33,133 nucleotides of DNA from W1P20-047 sp051878795. GTDB lineage: Bacteria > Actinomycetota > Coriobacteriia > Coriobacteriales > Eggerthellaceae. Numbering within the stretch: the first letter of the stretch is position 1; each line of letters starts with the position of its first letter. A program made the position numbers and the translations under genes. Shown piece by piece: positions 14,801 through 23,227 of this stretch. Location: contig JBJEKU010000101.1 in the NCBI GenBank assembly GCA_051878795.1, positions 1 through 33,133 of the forward strand, given 5' to 3'. The notes beneath the pieces were generated by a model. That model did not search any database. It worked only from the letters and a program-made list of their open reading frames with translations, and was not told where the DNA came from.

Positions 14801-15754
14801 TCACAAATCGGGGTTTTTCGCGGACACGATCCGCCCGGAATAATCCCTGCCGCACGTCAGCTCCTCGATATCCTGCACCGTCACATTGGCGGCCAAAAGC
14901 CGGGGAATCCATTCCACCGCTTGATCGAGCGCAACATCGAACAGATCCGACAGACTCTGGGTGCTCGTTTCCCCGGTCTGGGGATTCACCCAGGCCCCAT
15001 GGCCCTCGTTCGCATAACGGGTGCGTTCCATGGCGACGGGCCTCAGCTTCATAGCGCGCAGCCTCGACCGCGGCATCAGCAGCTTCTCGACACCGCCCGC
15101 CAAGGCGAACTTGAACCCCCGAGGATGCTTGATAGTCCCCTGGAGCCAACGGAAGTTCTTCATGCTGCGCGCATAGCATTCCGCAGCCATTCTCTCCCCC
15201 ATAGATTCGAAGACCACGGCGGAGAAGGCCGCGCTTATCTTGTCGAGCGAATCATCGTCCAAGGCGAGCATCGCAGCTGCCGGATCGAAATCGAAAACGG
15301 TCTTGCCCGTGCTGACGTAGAGCATCATCTCATCGATTTCCCGCTCAACCACCATATGGGCGACCGATTTATCATTTTCGGAGAAATCGGATTCCTCTAT
15401 CTCGCATATCCGATCTTGGAAATAATCGATAAGCGGATGCGCATTCACGTCGAGCAGGTAATGGCAGAACATACCAGCGAGAAATCCCGCATAAACCTTT
15501 CTCTCTTCAGAGTCAGAACATTCGGAAATATAATCGACCCACGCCTGGAAGAAACAGGCAGGGTCGCTTTCGTGCAATTTGCTTCCAAGATGAATATTTC
15601 GGCAGATAAAAGGACTGAGAAACGAATAGAACAAAGGGTCGGGCCCTTGGTTCCCGATTAGAAATGCATCGATTTGCCTCCGATCGTTTATTTCAGATCC
15701 GAGCCTTTCCAGTAAGCGTTTTCCGAACGAATAATGGGTGATAAAGGCGGGCAA
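14801..15754 (-). CDS. Zinc-dependent phospholipase C family protein
   Basis: A 317-residue protein of the Zn_dep_PLPC type, an all-helical family that binds metals through His and Asp. The N-terminus PAFITHYSFGKRLLERL after the initiator and the FLIGNQGPDPLFY block (about 31-43) are characteristic. Candidate ligands are H7, D39, H98, D102 and H106 (in CHYLLDVNAHP) and H132/E136. There is no signal peptide, so a secreted toxin-like enzyme is unlikely; the true substrate is unknown. The start is TTG at 15752-15754, chosen because family proteins begin at this point and no other start is in frame. A run of 13 G ends 4 nt before it and probably acts as ribosome binding site, so tract length may set expression. 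Confidence 0.8.
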   Translation of the reverse strand: MPAFITHYSFGKRLLERLGSEINDRRQIDAFLIGNQGPDPLFYSFLSPFICRNIHLGSKLHESDPACFFQAWVDYISECSDSEERKVYAGFLAGMFCHYLLDVNAHPLIDYFQDRICEIEESDFSENDKSVAHMVVEREIDEMMLYVSTGKTVFDFDPAAAMLALDDDSLDKISAAFSAVVFESMGERMAAECYARSMKNFRWLQGTIKHPRGFKFALAGGVEKLLMPRSRLRAMKLRPVAMERTRYANEGHGAWVNPQTGETSTQSLSDLFDVALDQAVEWIPRLLAANVTVQDIEELTCGRDYSGRIVSAKNPDL

Positions 15755-15758
15755 AGAA

Positions 15759-15771
15759 CCCCCCCCCCCCC
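15759..15771. repeat. C13/G13 homopolymer at a start codon
   Basis: Thirteen C on the plus strand, G13 on the coding strand of the phospholipase-like gene, end 4 nt before its TTG start. An ATG at 15813 reads towards the tract. With 13 G it is out of frame with the gene; with 11 or 14 G it would be in frame. Both the ribosome binding site and an alternative start could therefore switch with tract length. Confidence 0.75.
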
Positions 15772-15846
15772 TTCCTTTTGACGATAGGGGCTTATCTGGG
15801 ACTGAAAGCTCATTCTACACGTTGTTTTCTGTTATTCAATATGATG

Positions 15847-15888
15847 TTTTTTCTTACTATCGTATTTTTTCACACACTTCGTTTTTTC
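15847..15888. repeat. Three T6C tracts, 17-18 bp apart
   Basis: TTTTTTC occurs at 15847-15853, 15865-15871 and 15882-15888, in an AT-rich interval between the divergent phospholipase-like and MFS genes. The spacing is not the 10.5 bp of a bent A-tract array. They may be protein-binding sites or promoter UP-like elements; I cannot place the promoters with confidence. Confidence 0.4.
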
Positions 15889-16051
15889 TTATCCTCTTGG
15901 TTCGATTAGTGTATCTACCTGGGCAAATGCAAGTGTTTTGCCAGTCCGTTTGTAAAGCTTCGGTGCAGAATCCCTCCAGCCCCGCAAGCTTGGCACCATA
16001 ATGTCTTCCACGAAGGGGCGAGAATATCCATCTGGACGATAGGGTGCAAGA

Positions 16052-17308
16052 ATGGCTGGAAAAACCAACAGGCTGGGAAGAGGGAGAAAACTCACGGAGA
16101 AAGAACGGAGCTGGGTAAAATACGACGTCGGAAACTCCGCATTCGTGATGCTTTCGGCAACACTAATCCCGATTTACTTCTCAGAACTCGCAGATTCCGG
16201 ATCATCGATCGTCGTTTCCTGGGGCTTCACCGAGTCGGCAGCGTCGCTTTTAATTGCATTGCTCATGCCGTTTCTGGGAAATATCGCCGACATGATGGGA
16301 AACAAGAAAAAATTCCTTATCGGAACCGCAGGAACTGGAATAGTCGCATGCGCGGCACTGGGAATACCGGATTCTGCCGGCATATTCCTTGCCATCTATC
16401 TGATCGCAAACGTGATGCTGAACAGTTCGATAGTGTTCTACGACGCCTTCCTTGTCGATGCGGCAGAGCCCGAAAGGCGCCATATGGTCAGCAGCGCCGG
16501 CTACGCCTGGGGGTATATCGGATCGTGCATCCCGTTTGTCACCTGCCTGGCTATCGTGCTGTTCGGGGAAAGCTTGGGGATAAGCACTCTGAATGGGATA
16601 CGGATTTCGTTCCTCATCACCGCCATATGGTGGCTCGTCTTCACCATTCCACTGCTGCGCAAGGTCAAGCAGATTCATGGCAGGAATAAAGACGCCTTCT
16701 CCTTGAGGAAAGTCATCCCCGAAGTGCTGTCAACGCTGAGATACGTTTCCAAGACCAGGCATCTGCTCCTTTTCATGCTCGCATACTTCTTCTATATCGA
16801 CGGCGTCCATACCATCATCAAGATGGCTGTTTCCTTTGGAAGCGATTTGGGACTGGACGATACCATGATGGTTCTGGCCCTTCTGCTGACCCAAATCATC
16901 GCCTTTCCCGCAACCATCGCCTACGGCAAACTGGCTGAGCGCTTCGGGGCATGGCGCATGATCGTCATTTCCACCCTCTGCTATGCGGTGATAGTCTTCT
17001 ATGCCGCCTTCTTCCTGCAGAGCAGCCGGGAATTCTGGATCCTCGCCGTTGCCGTGGGACTATTCCAAGGCGGGGTCCAGGCGATTTCCCGTTCTTACTT
17101 TGCAGAGCTCATCCCATCCGATCGTTCGGATGAGTTCTACGGGGTATTCGACATCTTCGGAAAGTATGCCGCCGCACTGGGGACTTTCCTTATCAGCTTC
17201 GTGGCTGTTATCACGGGAAGCTCCCAGCTCGGCGTCTTCTCGCTGTGCATCATGTTCCTGGTCGCCTTCGTGCTCCTCATGAAGATACCTCGATTCGCCA
17301 GGTTCTGA
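16052..17308 (+). CDS. MFS transporter, UMF1/Atg22-like
   Basis: Integral membrane permease of the major facilitator superfamily, 418 residues with about 12 hydrophobic segments. The family call rests on the start (KERSWVKYDVGNSAFVM), the first-loop region FLGNIADMMGNKKKFL (a variant of the MFS A-motif) and the helix-4 to -5 region VFYDAFLVDAAEPERRHMVSSAGYAWGYIGS, all typical of the UMF1/Atg22 group. Yeast Atg22 exports amino acids from the vacuole; the bacterial substrates are mostly unknown. The ribosome binding site (AGGG, 7 nt upstream) is modest. It faces a TetR-type gene across a shared hairpin, but convergent layout does not show control. Confidence 0.88.
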   Translation: MAGKTNRLGRGRKLTEKERSWVKYDVGNSAFVMLSATLIPIYFSELADSGSSIVVSWGFTESAASLLIALLMPFLGNIADMMGNKKKFLIGTAGTGIVACAALGIPDSAGIFLAIYLIANVMLNSSIVFYDAFLVDAAEPERRHMVSSAGYAWGYIGSCIPFVTCLAIVLFGESLGISTLNGIRISFLITAIWWLVFTIPLLRKVKQIHGRNKDAFSLRKVIPEVLSTLRYVSKTRHLLLFMLAYFFYIDGVHTIIKMAVSFGSDLGLDDTMMVLALLLTQIIAFPATIAYGKLAERFGAWRMIVISTLCYAVIVFYAAFFLQSSREFWILAVAVGLFQGGVQAISRSYFAELIPSDRSDEFYGVFDIFGKYAAALGTFLISFVAVITGSSQLGVFSLCIMFLVAFVLLMKIPRFARF

Positions 17309-17337
17309 TAATATCCGGCTTCGCCTTCCCTTTGCAT

Positions 17338-17369
17338 AAAAATAGGCGTCGACCTGCGTCAACGCCTAT
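17338..17369 (-). terminator. Terminator of the TetR gene
   Basis: ATAGGCGT (17342-17349) pairs with ACGCCTAT (17362-17369) around 12 nt. The minus strand continues into five T (17338-17342). It lies about 45 nt past the regulator's stop and may also end the MFS transcript from the other side. Confidence 0.75.
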
Positions 17370-17412
17370 AATTCACACGCTTGCGACCCAAAGCCCCGAA
17401 AGAGGCGGCTTG

Positions 17413-17982
17413 CTATTCGAGTGCGTCCAAGTCGGGGGAGTTGGTCATGGCCTTGCGGCAGCATTCGAACATCAGGTAGCCGAAAGCATCGGGCTTAATC
17501 GGGCAGCCGGCACGATGCCACTCGCGCATCGCACCCAAAGCCCCCATGACGACGAAGACGTACTCGTAGTAGCCCTTCGATCCTTCGCGGCTCACCCCTT
17601 CGGGCCTGAAATCGCGGAACAGCACGCTTGCCAACTTGAACTCCCAGCCCTCCTCGGCCTTAGAGGAAGTGATTACACTCAACAGACGGGGGTCATCGGC
17701 GATGTAGGTGAAGAAATCGCGCAGGAGCTTGCAGTTCTTCTCGATATAGTCGGGGTCGTCTTCGGGCACCAGTACGGGAATAACCTCGAAGATGGATGCC
17801 TCGATTTCCGCATGCAGGGCATCCAGATCCCTGTAGTGGGTGTAGAACGTGGACCTGTTCACGTCGGCGCGCTCGCACACTTCCGTCACAGAAGGCATCT
17901 TATCGGGATTCTCCACGATGAAGTCGATATACGCTTCCCTGATCATTGCCTTCGTCATCTTCACACGACGATTCTCTGCCAT
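17413..17982 (-). CDS. TetR/AcrR family transcriptional regulator
   Basis: DNA-binding repressor-type protein of 189 residues. The N-terminal helix-turn-helix (SVTEVCERADVNRSTFYTHY, residues 31-50) is a clear TetR domain. The C-terminal part resembles the TetR_C_8 ligand domain; the block GYYEYVFVVMGALGAMREWHRAGCP with a following FGYLMFECCRKAM is typical of DhaS-like members. The ligand and target are unknown. GGAGG lies 4 nt before the ATG at 17982. Its own promoter is at 18132-18159. The upstream gene is the sirtuin on the same strand, but the good promoter between them suggests independent transcription. Confidence 0.9.
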   Translation of the reverse strand: MAENRRVKMTKAMIREAYIDFIVENPDKMPSVTEVCERADVNRSTFYTHYRDLDALHAEIEASIFEVIPVLVPEDDPDYIEKNCKLLRDFFTYIADDPRLLSVITSSKAEEGWEFKLASVLFRDFRPEGVSREGSKGYYEYVFVVMGALGAMREWHRAGCPIKPDAFGYLMFECCRKAMTNSPDLDALE

Positions 17983-18131
17983 CTCGCCTCCATTTCGTGC
18001 ACCACTCCAGACGGAACTTTCCGCCTTCCGAGTGCAGTGCCATCCGATCATGCGAACACGGTGCCTCGACCTTCGTCAGGGAGCATTGCGTTCCGCAACC
18101 AGCTATTCGACCCTTCCCGCGTATCCAAGTG

Positions 18132-18159
18132 AATATAAACGGAAATAATTCAGTATCAA
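18132..18159 (-). promoter_or_regulatory. Promoter of the TetR gene
   Basis: Minus-strand -35 TTGATA (18154-18159) and -10 TATATT (18132-18137) with a 16-bp spacer, in an AT-rich stretch. The start of transcription would lie near 18125, giving a leader of about 140 nt. Confidence 0.6.
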
Positions 18160-18238
18160 CATAATACAAAAAATGGAAACAAAATGGACAGATTGAACGA
18201 AGACGTACAACAATGTGCGCAATAATAAACTTCTGTCG

Positions 18239-19009
18239 CTAATAGTCGAGTACATCCCCGATGCTCGCCGCAATGCAGATATCCGCGCTGCGGTCGCGAT
18301 CAGTGGGGGACATGTTAACAATCGCAAGATGGGATCCATGGAAGAAATCTATCAGGCCCGCTGCCGGATATACGGCAAGGGATGTTCCCGCAATCAACAG
18401 CAAGTCTGCAGATGCGATCGCGCGGATAGCGCCCTCCATCACGGATTCATCGAGCGGCTCTTCGTACAAAACCACATCGGGCTTGATGACGCCGCCGCAC
18501 TTGCAATGGGGAATGCCTTCGGAATCGGCATCACGCGCAGCCATCATCTCGTGCACATCATAGAAGCGATTGCATTTGCGGCAGAAATTTCGCAGCACGC
18601 CACCGTGCAATTCGAATACTTTCTTGCTGCCCGCCGCCTGATGCAGTCCATCGATGTTCTGAGTCACCACGGCACCCAGGATGCCATCCTCCTCCAACTG
18701 GGCGAGCTTCCTATGCGCCCTGTTGGGCTGCGCTTCCAGGTACAGCATACGATCGGTATAGAAGTCGTAGAACTCGGCAGTATGCCCGTCGAAGAAGGTT
18801 CGAGAGCACATGAATTCCGGAGAATACTCGTAGGTCTTCGCCCGGGGACTACCGTACAAACCGGTCGGGCTGCGGAAGTCGGGAATCCCGCTTTCTGTGG
18901 ATACGCCCGCACCTCCGAAGAAAACCATGCGGCCCTTCGGGCATTGGTCGATCCATTCGCGCAACGTCTGGATATCCTTGCGGGTCTTTTCGCTCATGCT
19001 TGCGTTCAT
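18239..19009 (-). CDS. NAD-dependent protein deacylase, Sir2 family
   Basis: Cytoplasmic sirtuin, 256 residues, which removes acyl groups from lysines using NAD+. Motifs in order are GGAGVSTESGIPDFRS (NAD loop), TQNIDGLHQAAG, the catalytic His in ELHGGVLRNFC, and zinc cysteines in CRKC and CKCGG, with GVIKPDVVLYEE between and GTSLAVYPAAGL near the end. The Tyr/Arg pair that marks desuccinylases (as in E. coli CobB) is not apparent, so deacetylase activity is more likely. I start it at the ATG at 19009, with GAGG 6 nt upstream; ATG at 19021 or 18997 is possible. It is divergent from htpG, and acyl-lysine removal and chaperone work could be linked, but that is inference. Confidence 0.9.
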   Translation of the reverse strand: MNASMSEKTRKDIQTLREWIDQCPKGRMVFFGGAGVSTESGIPDFRSPTGLYGSPRAKTYEYSPEFMCSRTFFDGHTAEFYDFYTDRMLYLEAQPNRAHRKLAQLEEDGILGAVVTQNIDGLHQAAGSKKVFELHGGVLRNFCRKCNRFYDVHEMMAARDADSEGIPHCKCGGVIKPDVVLYEEPLDESVMEGAIRAIASADLLLIAGTSLAVYPAAGLIDFFHGSHLAIVNMSPTDRDRSADICIAASIGDVLDY

Positions 19010-19148
19010 ACGGCACCTCATCGTTCGTTTCCTACTGCGGACATACCCCCGCAGCCATAATCACCCGAATACGATTCTATTGCCGACCACATCGACCAGC
19101 TGGCCCTACTCGCTTTTTTACACAAAGGTGACGAATCGGCACATCGTC

Positions 19149-19175
19149 TTGCACTGGGCATTCTGGGTTTATAAT
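19149..19175 (+). promoter_or_regulatory. Promoter of htpG
   Basis: A perfect -10 TATAAT (19170-19175) is preceded by TTGCAC (19149-19154) at 15 bp; read as CTTGCA the spacing is 16. The start point near 19182 falls inside the CIRCE element that follows. Confidence 0.7.
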
Positions 19176-19180
19176 CCGTT

Positions 19181-19207
19181 TTGGCACTCAAGCATCAAGA
19201 CTGCTAA
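19181..19207 (+). promoter_or_regulatory. CIRCE operator (HrcA site)
   Basis: TTGGCACTC (19181-19189), 9 nt, GACTGCTAA (19199-19207). The CIRCE consensus is TTAGCACTC-N9-GAGTGCTAA, so each arm has one mismatch and the spacing is exact. It begins 5 bp after the -10 hexamer, over the transcription start, the usual place for HrcA repression. It lies 28 bp upstream of the htpG ATG. Confidence 0.85.
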
Positions 19208-19235
19208 AAGACGAGAGAACCCAAGGAGCGAGCGT

Positions 19236-21191
19236 ATGCAGAAATTCAAGACAGAGAGCAAGAAGCTTCTGGATCTGATGATCAATTCCATCTACACCAA
19301 CCAGGAAATCTTCCTGCGCGAATTGATCAGCAACGCATCCGACGCAGAAGACAAGCTGTACTTCAAGAGCCTGACCGACCAGGACATCCAGATCGGCAAG
19401 GGCGACCTTTCCATCCGCGTCGCCTTCGATAAGGAAGCACGCACTATCACCGTTTCCGACAACGGCATCGGCATGAACGCTGAAGAGCTGGAAGAGAATC
19501 TAGGCACCATCGCGCATTCCGATAGCTTCGAATTCAAGGCCGCACAGAACCAGAATGGGGAAAAGCCCGCAACCGGCGATGAGGAAGAGGTCGAGGTCGA
19601 AGAACGCAAACAGGGCGATGTCGACATCATCGGCCAGTTCGGCGTAGGATTCTACTCCTGCTTCATGGTCGCCTCGCATGTACGCGTGGTCAGTAAGAAA
19701 TATGGCAGCGACCAGGCATTCGCTTGGGAAAGCGACGGCGTCGAGGGCTTCACCATCTCGCCCGCCCAGAAGGAAGGACACGGCACCGATATCATCCTGA
19801 GCATCAAGGAGAATACCGATACCGACAACTTCGACCGCTACCTGAGCGAATACGGCCTAAAGGACCTGATCAAGCGCTACAGCAACTACGTCCGCTATCC
19901 CGTGGTCATGAACTGCTCGCACCAGCGCCAGCTTCCCAAGCCCGAAGACGCAGGCGACGACTACACCCCCGAATGGGAAGAGTATTTCGAAGACGAGACC
20001 ATCAACTCCATGATCCCCATCTGGAAGCGCCGCAAGTCCGAAGTAACCGACGAGGAATACAACGAGTTCTATAAATCGCAGTTCCATGACTTCGCAGACC
20101 CCCAGCGCGTCATCTCCGTCCATGCGGAAGGCGCCATCAGCTACGATGTGCTGCTGTTCATCCCCAGCCGCCCGCCGTACGATCTGTACTCCCGCGACTT
20201 CAAGCGCGGCCTGGAACTGTACAGCTCCAACGTGCTGATCATGGACAAGTGCGAGGAACTGCTGCCCGACTACTTCGGTTTCGTCCGCGGTATCGTCGAC
20301 AGCCAGGACCTGACCCTGAATATCTCGCGCGAAACCCTGCAGCACAACAGCCAGCTGCGTGCCATCGCCAAGAAGGTGGAAAAGAAGATCGTCGCCGAGC
20401 TGGAAAAGATGCTCAAGAACGAACGCGAGGAATACGAGAAGTTCTTCGAGAACTTCGGCCGCAGCATCAAGTACGGCATCTACATGTCCTATGGCACCAA
20501 CAAGGACGAGCTGGGCAAGCTGCTCATGTTCCATTCCGCCAAGGAAAACAAGATGGTCACCTTGGACGAATACATCGAGGCCATGCCCGAGGAACAGGAT
20601 GCCATCTACTATGCCGCAGGCGAATCCCGCGGCCGACTGGCGAACATGCCCATCGTCACCACGGTCCTGGAACGCGGCCGCGACGTGCTGCTGTGCACCC
20701 AGGATGTCGACGAGTTCTGCTTCCAGACCATGATGGACTTCCACGAGAAGCAGCTGAAGAACGTTGCCGGCGCGGATTTGGGCCTGGAAAGCGAAGCCGA
20801 TAAGACCGCCGCAGAGCAGGTTGCCAAAGACAACGAAGACCTGTTCGCCGCCATGAAGGAAGCACTGGGCGAAAGCGTGACCAAGGTCGCCGTCTCCACA
20901 CGCCTCTCCGGCGTACCCAGCTGCATCACCGCCGAAGGACCCATCAGCCTGGAAATGGAAAAGGCCTTCGCGATGATGCCCGAAGCAGAGAACATGAAGT
21001 CCCAGCGTGTCCTGGAACTGAACACCGACCATCCCGTCTTCGAGGTCATGAAAGCGGCACAGGATGCAGGCGACAGCGAAAAGGTCGCCCGCTATGCGCG
21101 CATGCTCTACAACCAGGCACTGCTGGTAGAAGGCATGCCCATCGAAGACCCCGTCGAGTTCGCCAAAGATATCGCCGATCTGATGTGCTAG
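19236..21191 (+). CDS. htpG: Chaperone HtpG (Hsp90)
   Basis: Bacterial Hsp90, 651 residues, a dimeric ATP-dependent chaperone in the cytoplasm. The GHKL ATPase domain shows EIFLRELISNASDAEDKL, DNGIGM and GQFGVGFYSCFMV; the middle domain has LYSRDFKRGLELYSSNVLIMD and the catalytic-loop region NISRETLQHNSQLRAIAKK; the C-terminal dimerisation part follows, without an EEVD tail. The charged linker (about 105-125, Glu-rich) is short. The usual SDAxDKL motif has Glu at the x position, within normal variation. AAGGAG lies 9 nt before the ATG at 19236; an in-frame extension upstream would cross the promoter. The CIRCE element predicts heat induction through HrcA. Confidence 0.97.
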   Translation: MQKFKTESKKLLDLMINSIYTNQEIFLRELISNASDAEDKLYFKSLTDQDIQIGKGDLSIRVAFDKEARTITVSDNGIGMNAEELEENLGTIAHSDSFEFKAAQNQNGEKPATGDEEEVEVEERKQGDVDIIGQFGVGFYSCFMVASHVRVVSKKYGSDQAFAWESDGVEGFTISPAQKEGHGTDIILSIKENTDTDNFDRYLSEYGLKDLIKRYSNYVRYPVVMNCSHQRQLPKPEDAGDDYTPEWEEYFEDETINSMIPIWKRRKSEVTDEEYNEFYKSQFHDFADPQRVISVHAEGAISYDVLLFIPSRPPYDLYSRDFKRGLELYSSNVLIMDKCEELLPDYFGFVRGIVDSQDLTLNISRETLQHNSQLRAIAKKVEKKIVAELEKMLKNEREEYEKFFENFGRSIKYGIYMSYGTNKDELGKLLMFHSAKENKMVTLDEYIEAMPEEQDAIYYAAGESRGRLANMPIVTTVLERGRDVLLCTQDVDEFCFQTMMDFHEKQLKNVAGADLGLESEADKTAAEQVAKDNEDLFAAMKEALGESVTKVAVSTRLSGVPSCITAEGPISLEMEKAFAMMPEAENMKSQRVLELNTDHPVFEVMKAAQDAGDSEKVARYARMLYNQALLVEGMPIEDPVEFAKDIADLMC

Positions 21192-21195
21192 GAAG

Positions 21196-21209
21196 GTTTC
21201 ACGTGAAAC
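21196..21209. other. parS centromere site (ParB-binding)
   Basis: GTTTCACGTGAAAC is the complete 14-bp core of the bacterial parS palindrome (consensus TGTTTCACGTGAAACA). Only the outermost flanking bases differ (G and G here). It lies 5 bp after the htpG stop, in non-coding DNA. ParB would load here and spread, helping segregation of the origin region. I saw no second copy in the window. Confidence 0.8.
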
Positions 21210-21273
21210 GCCCCTTCTTCGGCGCTTCACTGGCCTAGGACGCAATCTGCAGCACTTGCAGATAAACCCCAGT

Positions 21274-21309
21274 ACGGGACCCGGAATGCAAATGCATTCC
21301 GGGTCCCGT
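21274..21309. terminator. Perfect 17-bp inverted repeat after htpG
   Basis: The arms at 21274-21290 and 21293-21309 pair at all 17 positions around AA. The stem begins ACGGGACCCGG on the left arm. It is the likely terminator of htpG, although no T-run follows on either strand. It is unusually long and exact for a plain terminator. The rest of 21192-21539 holds parS, this repeat and the symporter terminator; I see no gene. Confidence 0.6.
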
Positions 21310-21472
21310 CGCGTTCAGGCAACTTGATACGCGAGGAAACGACAGCGCGGGGCATATACCCAAGCACCGCCGAACCGGGACGGAAAGCCATCGTATCCGC
21401 TTGTCCGGGACGCAATCCCGGCCCTGGGAAGCCGGCGCACCCGCCTCACCGCTTCTCCAAACCCATCGACGC

Positions 21473-21497
21473 AAAAGCCCCCGCATAACGCGGGGGC
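21473..21497 (-). terminator. Terminator of the symporter gene
   Basis: GCCCCCGC (21477-21484) pairs with GCGGGGGC (21490-21497) around five bases. The minus strand continues into TTTT (21473-21476). It lies about 40 nt past the stop at 21540. Confidence 0.85.
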
Positions 21498-21539
21498 CGA
21501 GAGCACGGTTCCGAATCAGGAAGAAACCCTTGGAAACAC

Positions 21540-22949
21540 CTATTCCACTGCGTTGGGGGAATGCTTCTTCCTCTCGAAATACTCCCTCGTCAAACGCGCA
21601 ACCGTTCCGGAAAGCAGGAAGAGTGCGATCAGGTTGGGGATAGCCATCAAGCCGTTGAAGGTTTCCGCAATGCTCCACATCAAACCCAGATCGGTTGTGG
21701 AACCCAGGATGGCCACCAGCGAATAGACGATCATGAAGGGTTTGACCACCTTGCTGCTGAAAAGGAACTCGATGCAGCGGGCACCGTACAAGCCCCAGCC
21801 CAGGATGGTAGAGAAGGCAAAGCAGCACATGGCCACCGCCGTGAGGATGGAAACCCATCCGCCATAGGTGAGGGTGAAACCGGAAATGGTCAACTCGGCG
21901 CCAGCTGCCTGACCATACGTGATGGCGGTACCGCTGCACAGGATGACCAGCGCCGTCAGCGTGCAGATGATGATGGTATCCAGAAAGACCTCGAAAATAC
22001 CGAGCATGCCCTGCTTCACGGGCTCTTTGGTGTTGGAGCAGGCATGGGCGATAGAGCCGGTACCAAGGCCCGCCTCATTGGAGAAGATACCACGGGCAAC
22101 GCCCTTCTGCAGGCAGATGAAGGCACTTCCGACTACGCCGCCCGTAACCGAACGGGGATTGAAGGCGCCGTACACGATATCGTGCAGGACCGTGGGAATG
22201 GTCTGGAAATTCAACGCGAGCACACCCAGTGCGAGCAGGATATACAGGGCCGCCATGAAGGGGATCATCTTCTCGGTCACGCTTGCAATGCGCTTGATTC
22301 CGCCAAGCAGCACCAAGGCAACCAGGATCGCGATGATGATGCCGATCGCTAGGTTGACCGTGGAGATCGCACCCTCGCCCACCACGTTGAAGTTCAGCAG
22401 AGCGGAATCGATGGCAGACGCGATGGTGTTCACCTGGGTCGCGTTACCGGTTCCGAACACCGCGAGCACCCCGAATAACGCAAAGGCGTAAGCCAACCAC
22501 TGCCAGTTCTTCCCAAGGCCGTTCTTGATGTAGTACATGGGACCGCCCACATAGTCACCCATCTTGTTGCGTTCGCGGAAGTGGACCGCCAGGGTTACCT
22601 CGGAAAACTTGGTGCACATACCAAGCAGCGCCGAAACCCACATCCAGAAGATGGCACCCGGGCCGCCGATAGCAATCGCCCCCGCCACGCCTGCGATGTT
22701 CCCCGTTCCAACTGTCGAGGAAAGCGCAGTGCAGATTGCCTGGAACGGCGAAATCGCACCATCTTCCACATGGCCCTTATGGAACATCTTCTCGAACGTG
22801 GCCTTGCAAGCCGAAGGAAACTTCCTGATCTGGATGAAACCCGTCCGGATACTCAGTAAAAGACCTGCACCGATAATGCAGACCATCGCAGGAATACCCC
22901 AGACGAAGCCGTTGATGGCGTCGTTTACCGCAATGATGGTATCGAGCAC
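21540..22949 (-). CDS. Alanine/glycine:cation symporter (AGCS family)
   Basis: Sodium- or proton-coupled amino-acid uptake permease, 469 residues, with about 11 membrane segments. Family marks are GTGNIAGVAGAIAIGGPGAIFWMW (in two stretches around residues 80-100), the GDYVGGPMYYIKNGLG loop, and NEAGLGTGSIAHA in the second half. The start is GTG at 22949, with GAGAGGA about 9 nt upstream; the next residues (LDTIIAVNDAINGFVWG) are a typical AGCS N-terminus. Promoter at 23020-23047 and terminator at 21473 make it a single-gene unit. Alanine is the commonest substrate, but glycine or others are possible. Confidence 0.93.
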   Translation of the reverse strand: MLDTIIAVNDAINGFVWGIPAMVCIIGAGLLLSIRTGFIQIRKFPSACKATFEKMFHKGHVEDGAISPFQAICTALSSTVGTGNIAGVAGAIAIGGPGAIFWMWVSALLGMCTKFSEVTLAVHFRERNKMGDYVGGPMYYIKNGLGKNWQWLAYAFALFGVLAVFGTGNATQVNTIASAIDSALLNFNVVGEGAISTVNLAIGIIIAILVALVLLGGIKRIASVTEKMIPFMAALYILLALGVLALNFQTIPTVLHDIVYGAFNPRSVTGGVVGSAFICLQKGVARGIFSNEAGLGTGSIAHACSNTKEPVKQGMLGIFEVFLDTIIICTLTALVILCSGTAITYGQAAGAELTISGFTLTYGGWVSILTAVAMCCFAFSTILGWGLYGARCIEFLFSSKVVKPFMIVYSLVAILGSTTDLGLMWSIAETFNGLMAIPNLIALFLLSGTVARLTREYFERKKHSPNAVE

Positions 22950-23019
22950 GAGGCAAATCCTCTCTCCCGTTTTTCAATAGCGAAGGGCAATTATATGAAA
23001 AATCGAATCTGCTATCGGG

Positions 23020-23047
23020 ATAATATATGGCACTGTGTATGAATCAA
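23020..23047 (-). promoter_or_regulatory. Promoter of the symporter gene
   Basis: Minus-strand -35 TTGATT (23042-23047) and -10 TATTAT (23020-23025) with a 16-bp spacer. The interval 22950-23289 otherwise holds the lipoprotein terminator at 23228; I see no gene in it. Confidence 0.55.
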
Positions 23048-23227
23048 GATGCTTTCGGTGGCAATCCCGACAACCATTGAAATAAATCTTCCATTTCGCT
23101 CTGGAAGGCAAAATTCCACGAACGTAGAACCGCAATCAGCTCACGGAATCCGTCGGCAATGACGCAGGCCATGCACATCGCCTATTCGGGGAACCCTCGC
23201 TCGGAACGGAAACCTCCTGAAGACGAG

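Noticed and set aside
19857..21245. Minus-strand ORF across htpG
   Set aside because: It is a shadow frame of htpG, with low-complexity composition and no ribosome binding site.
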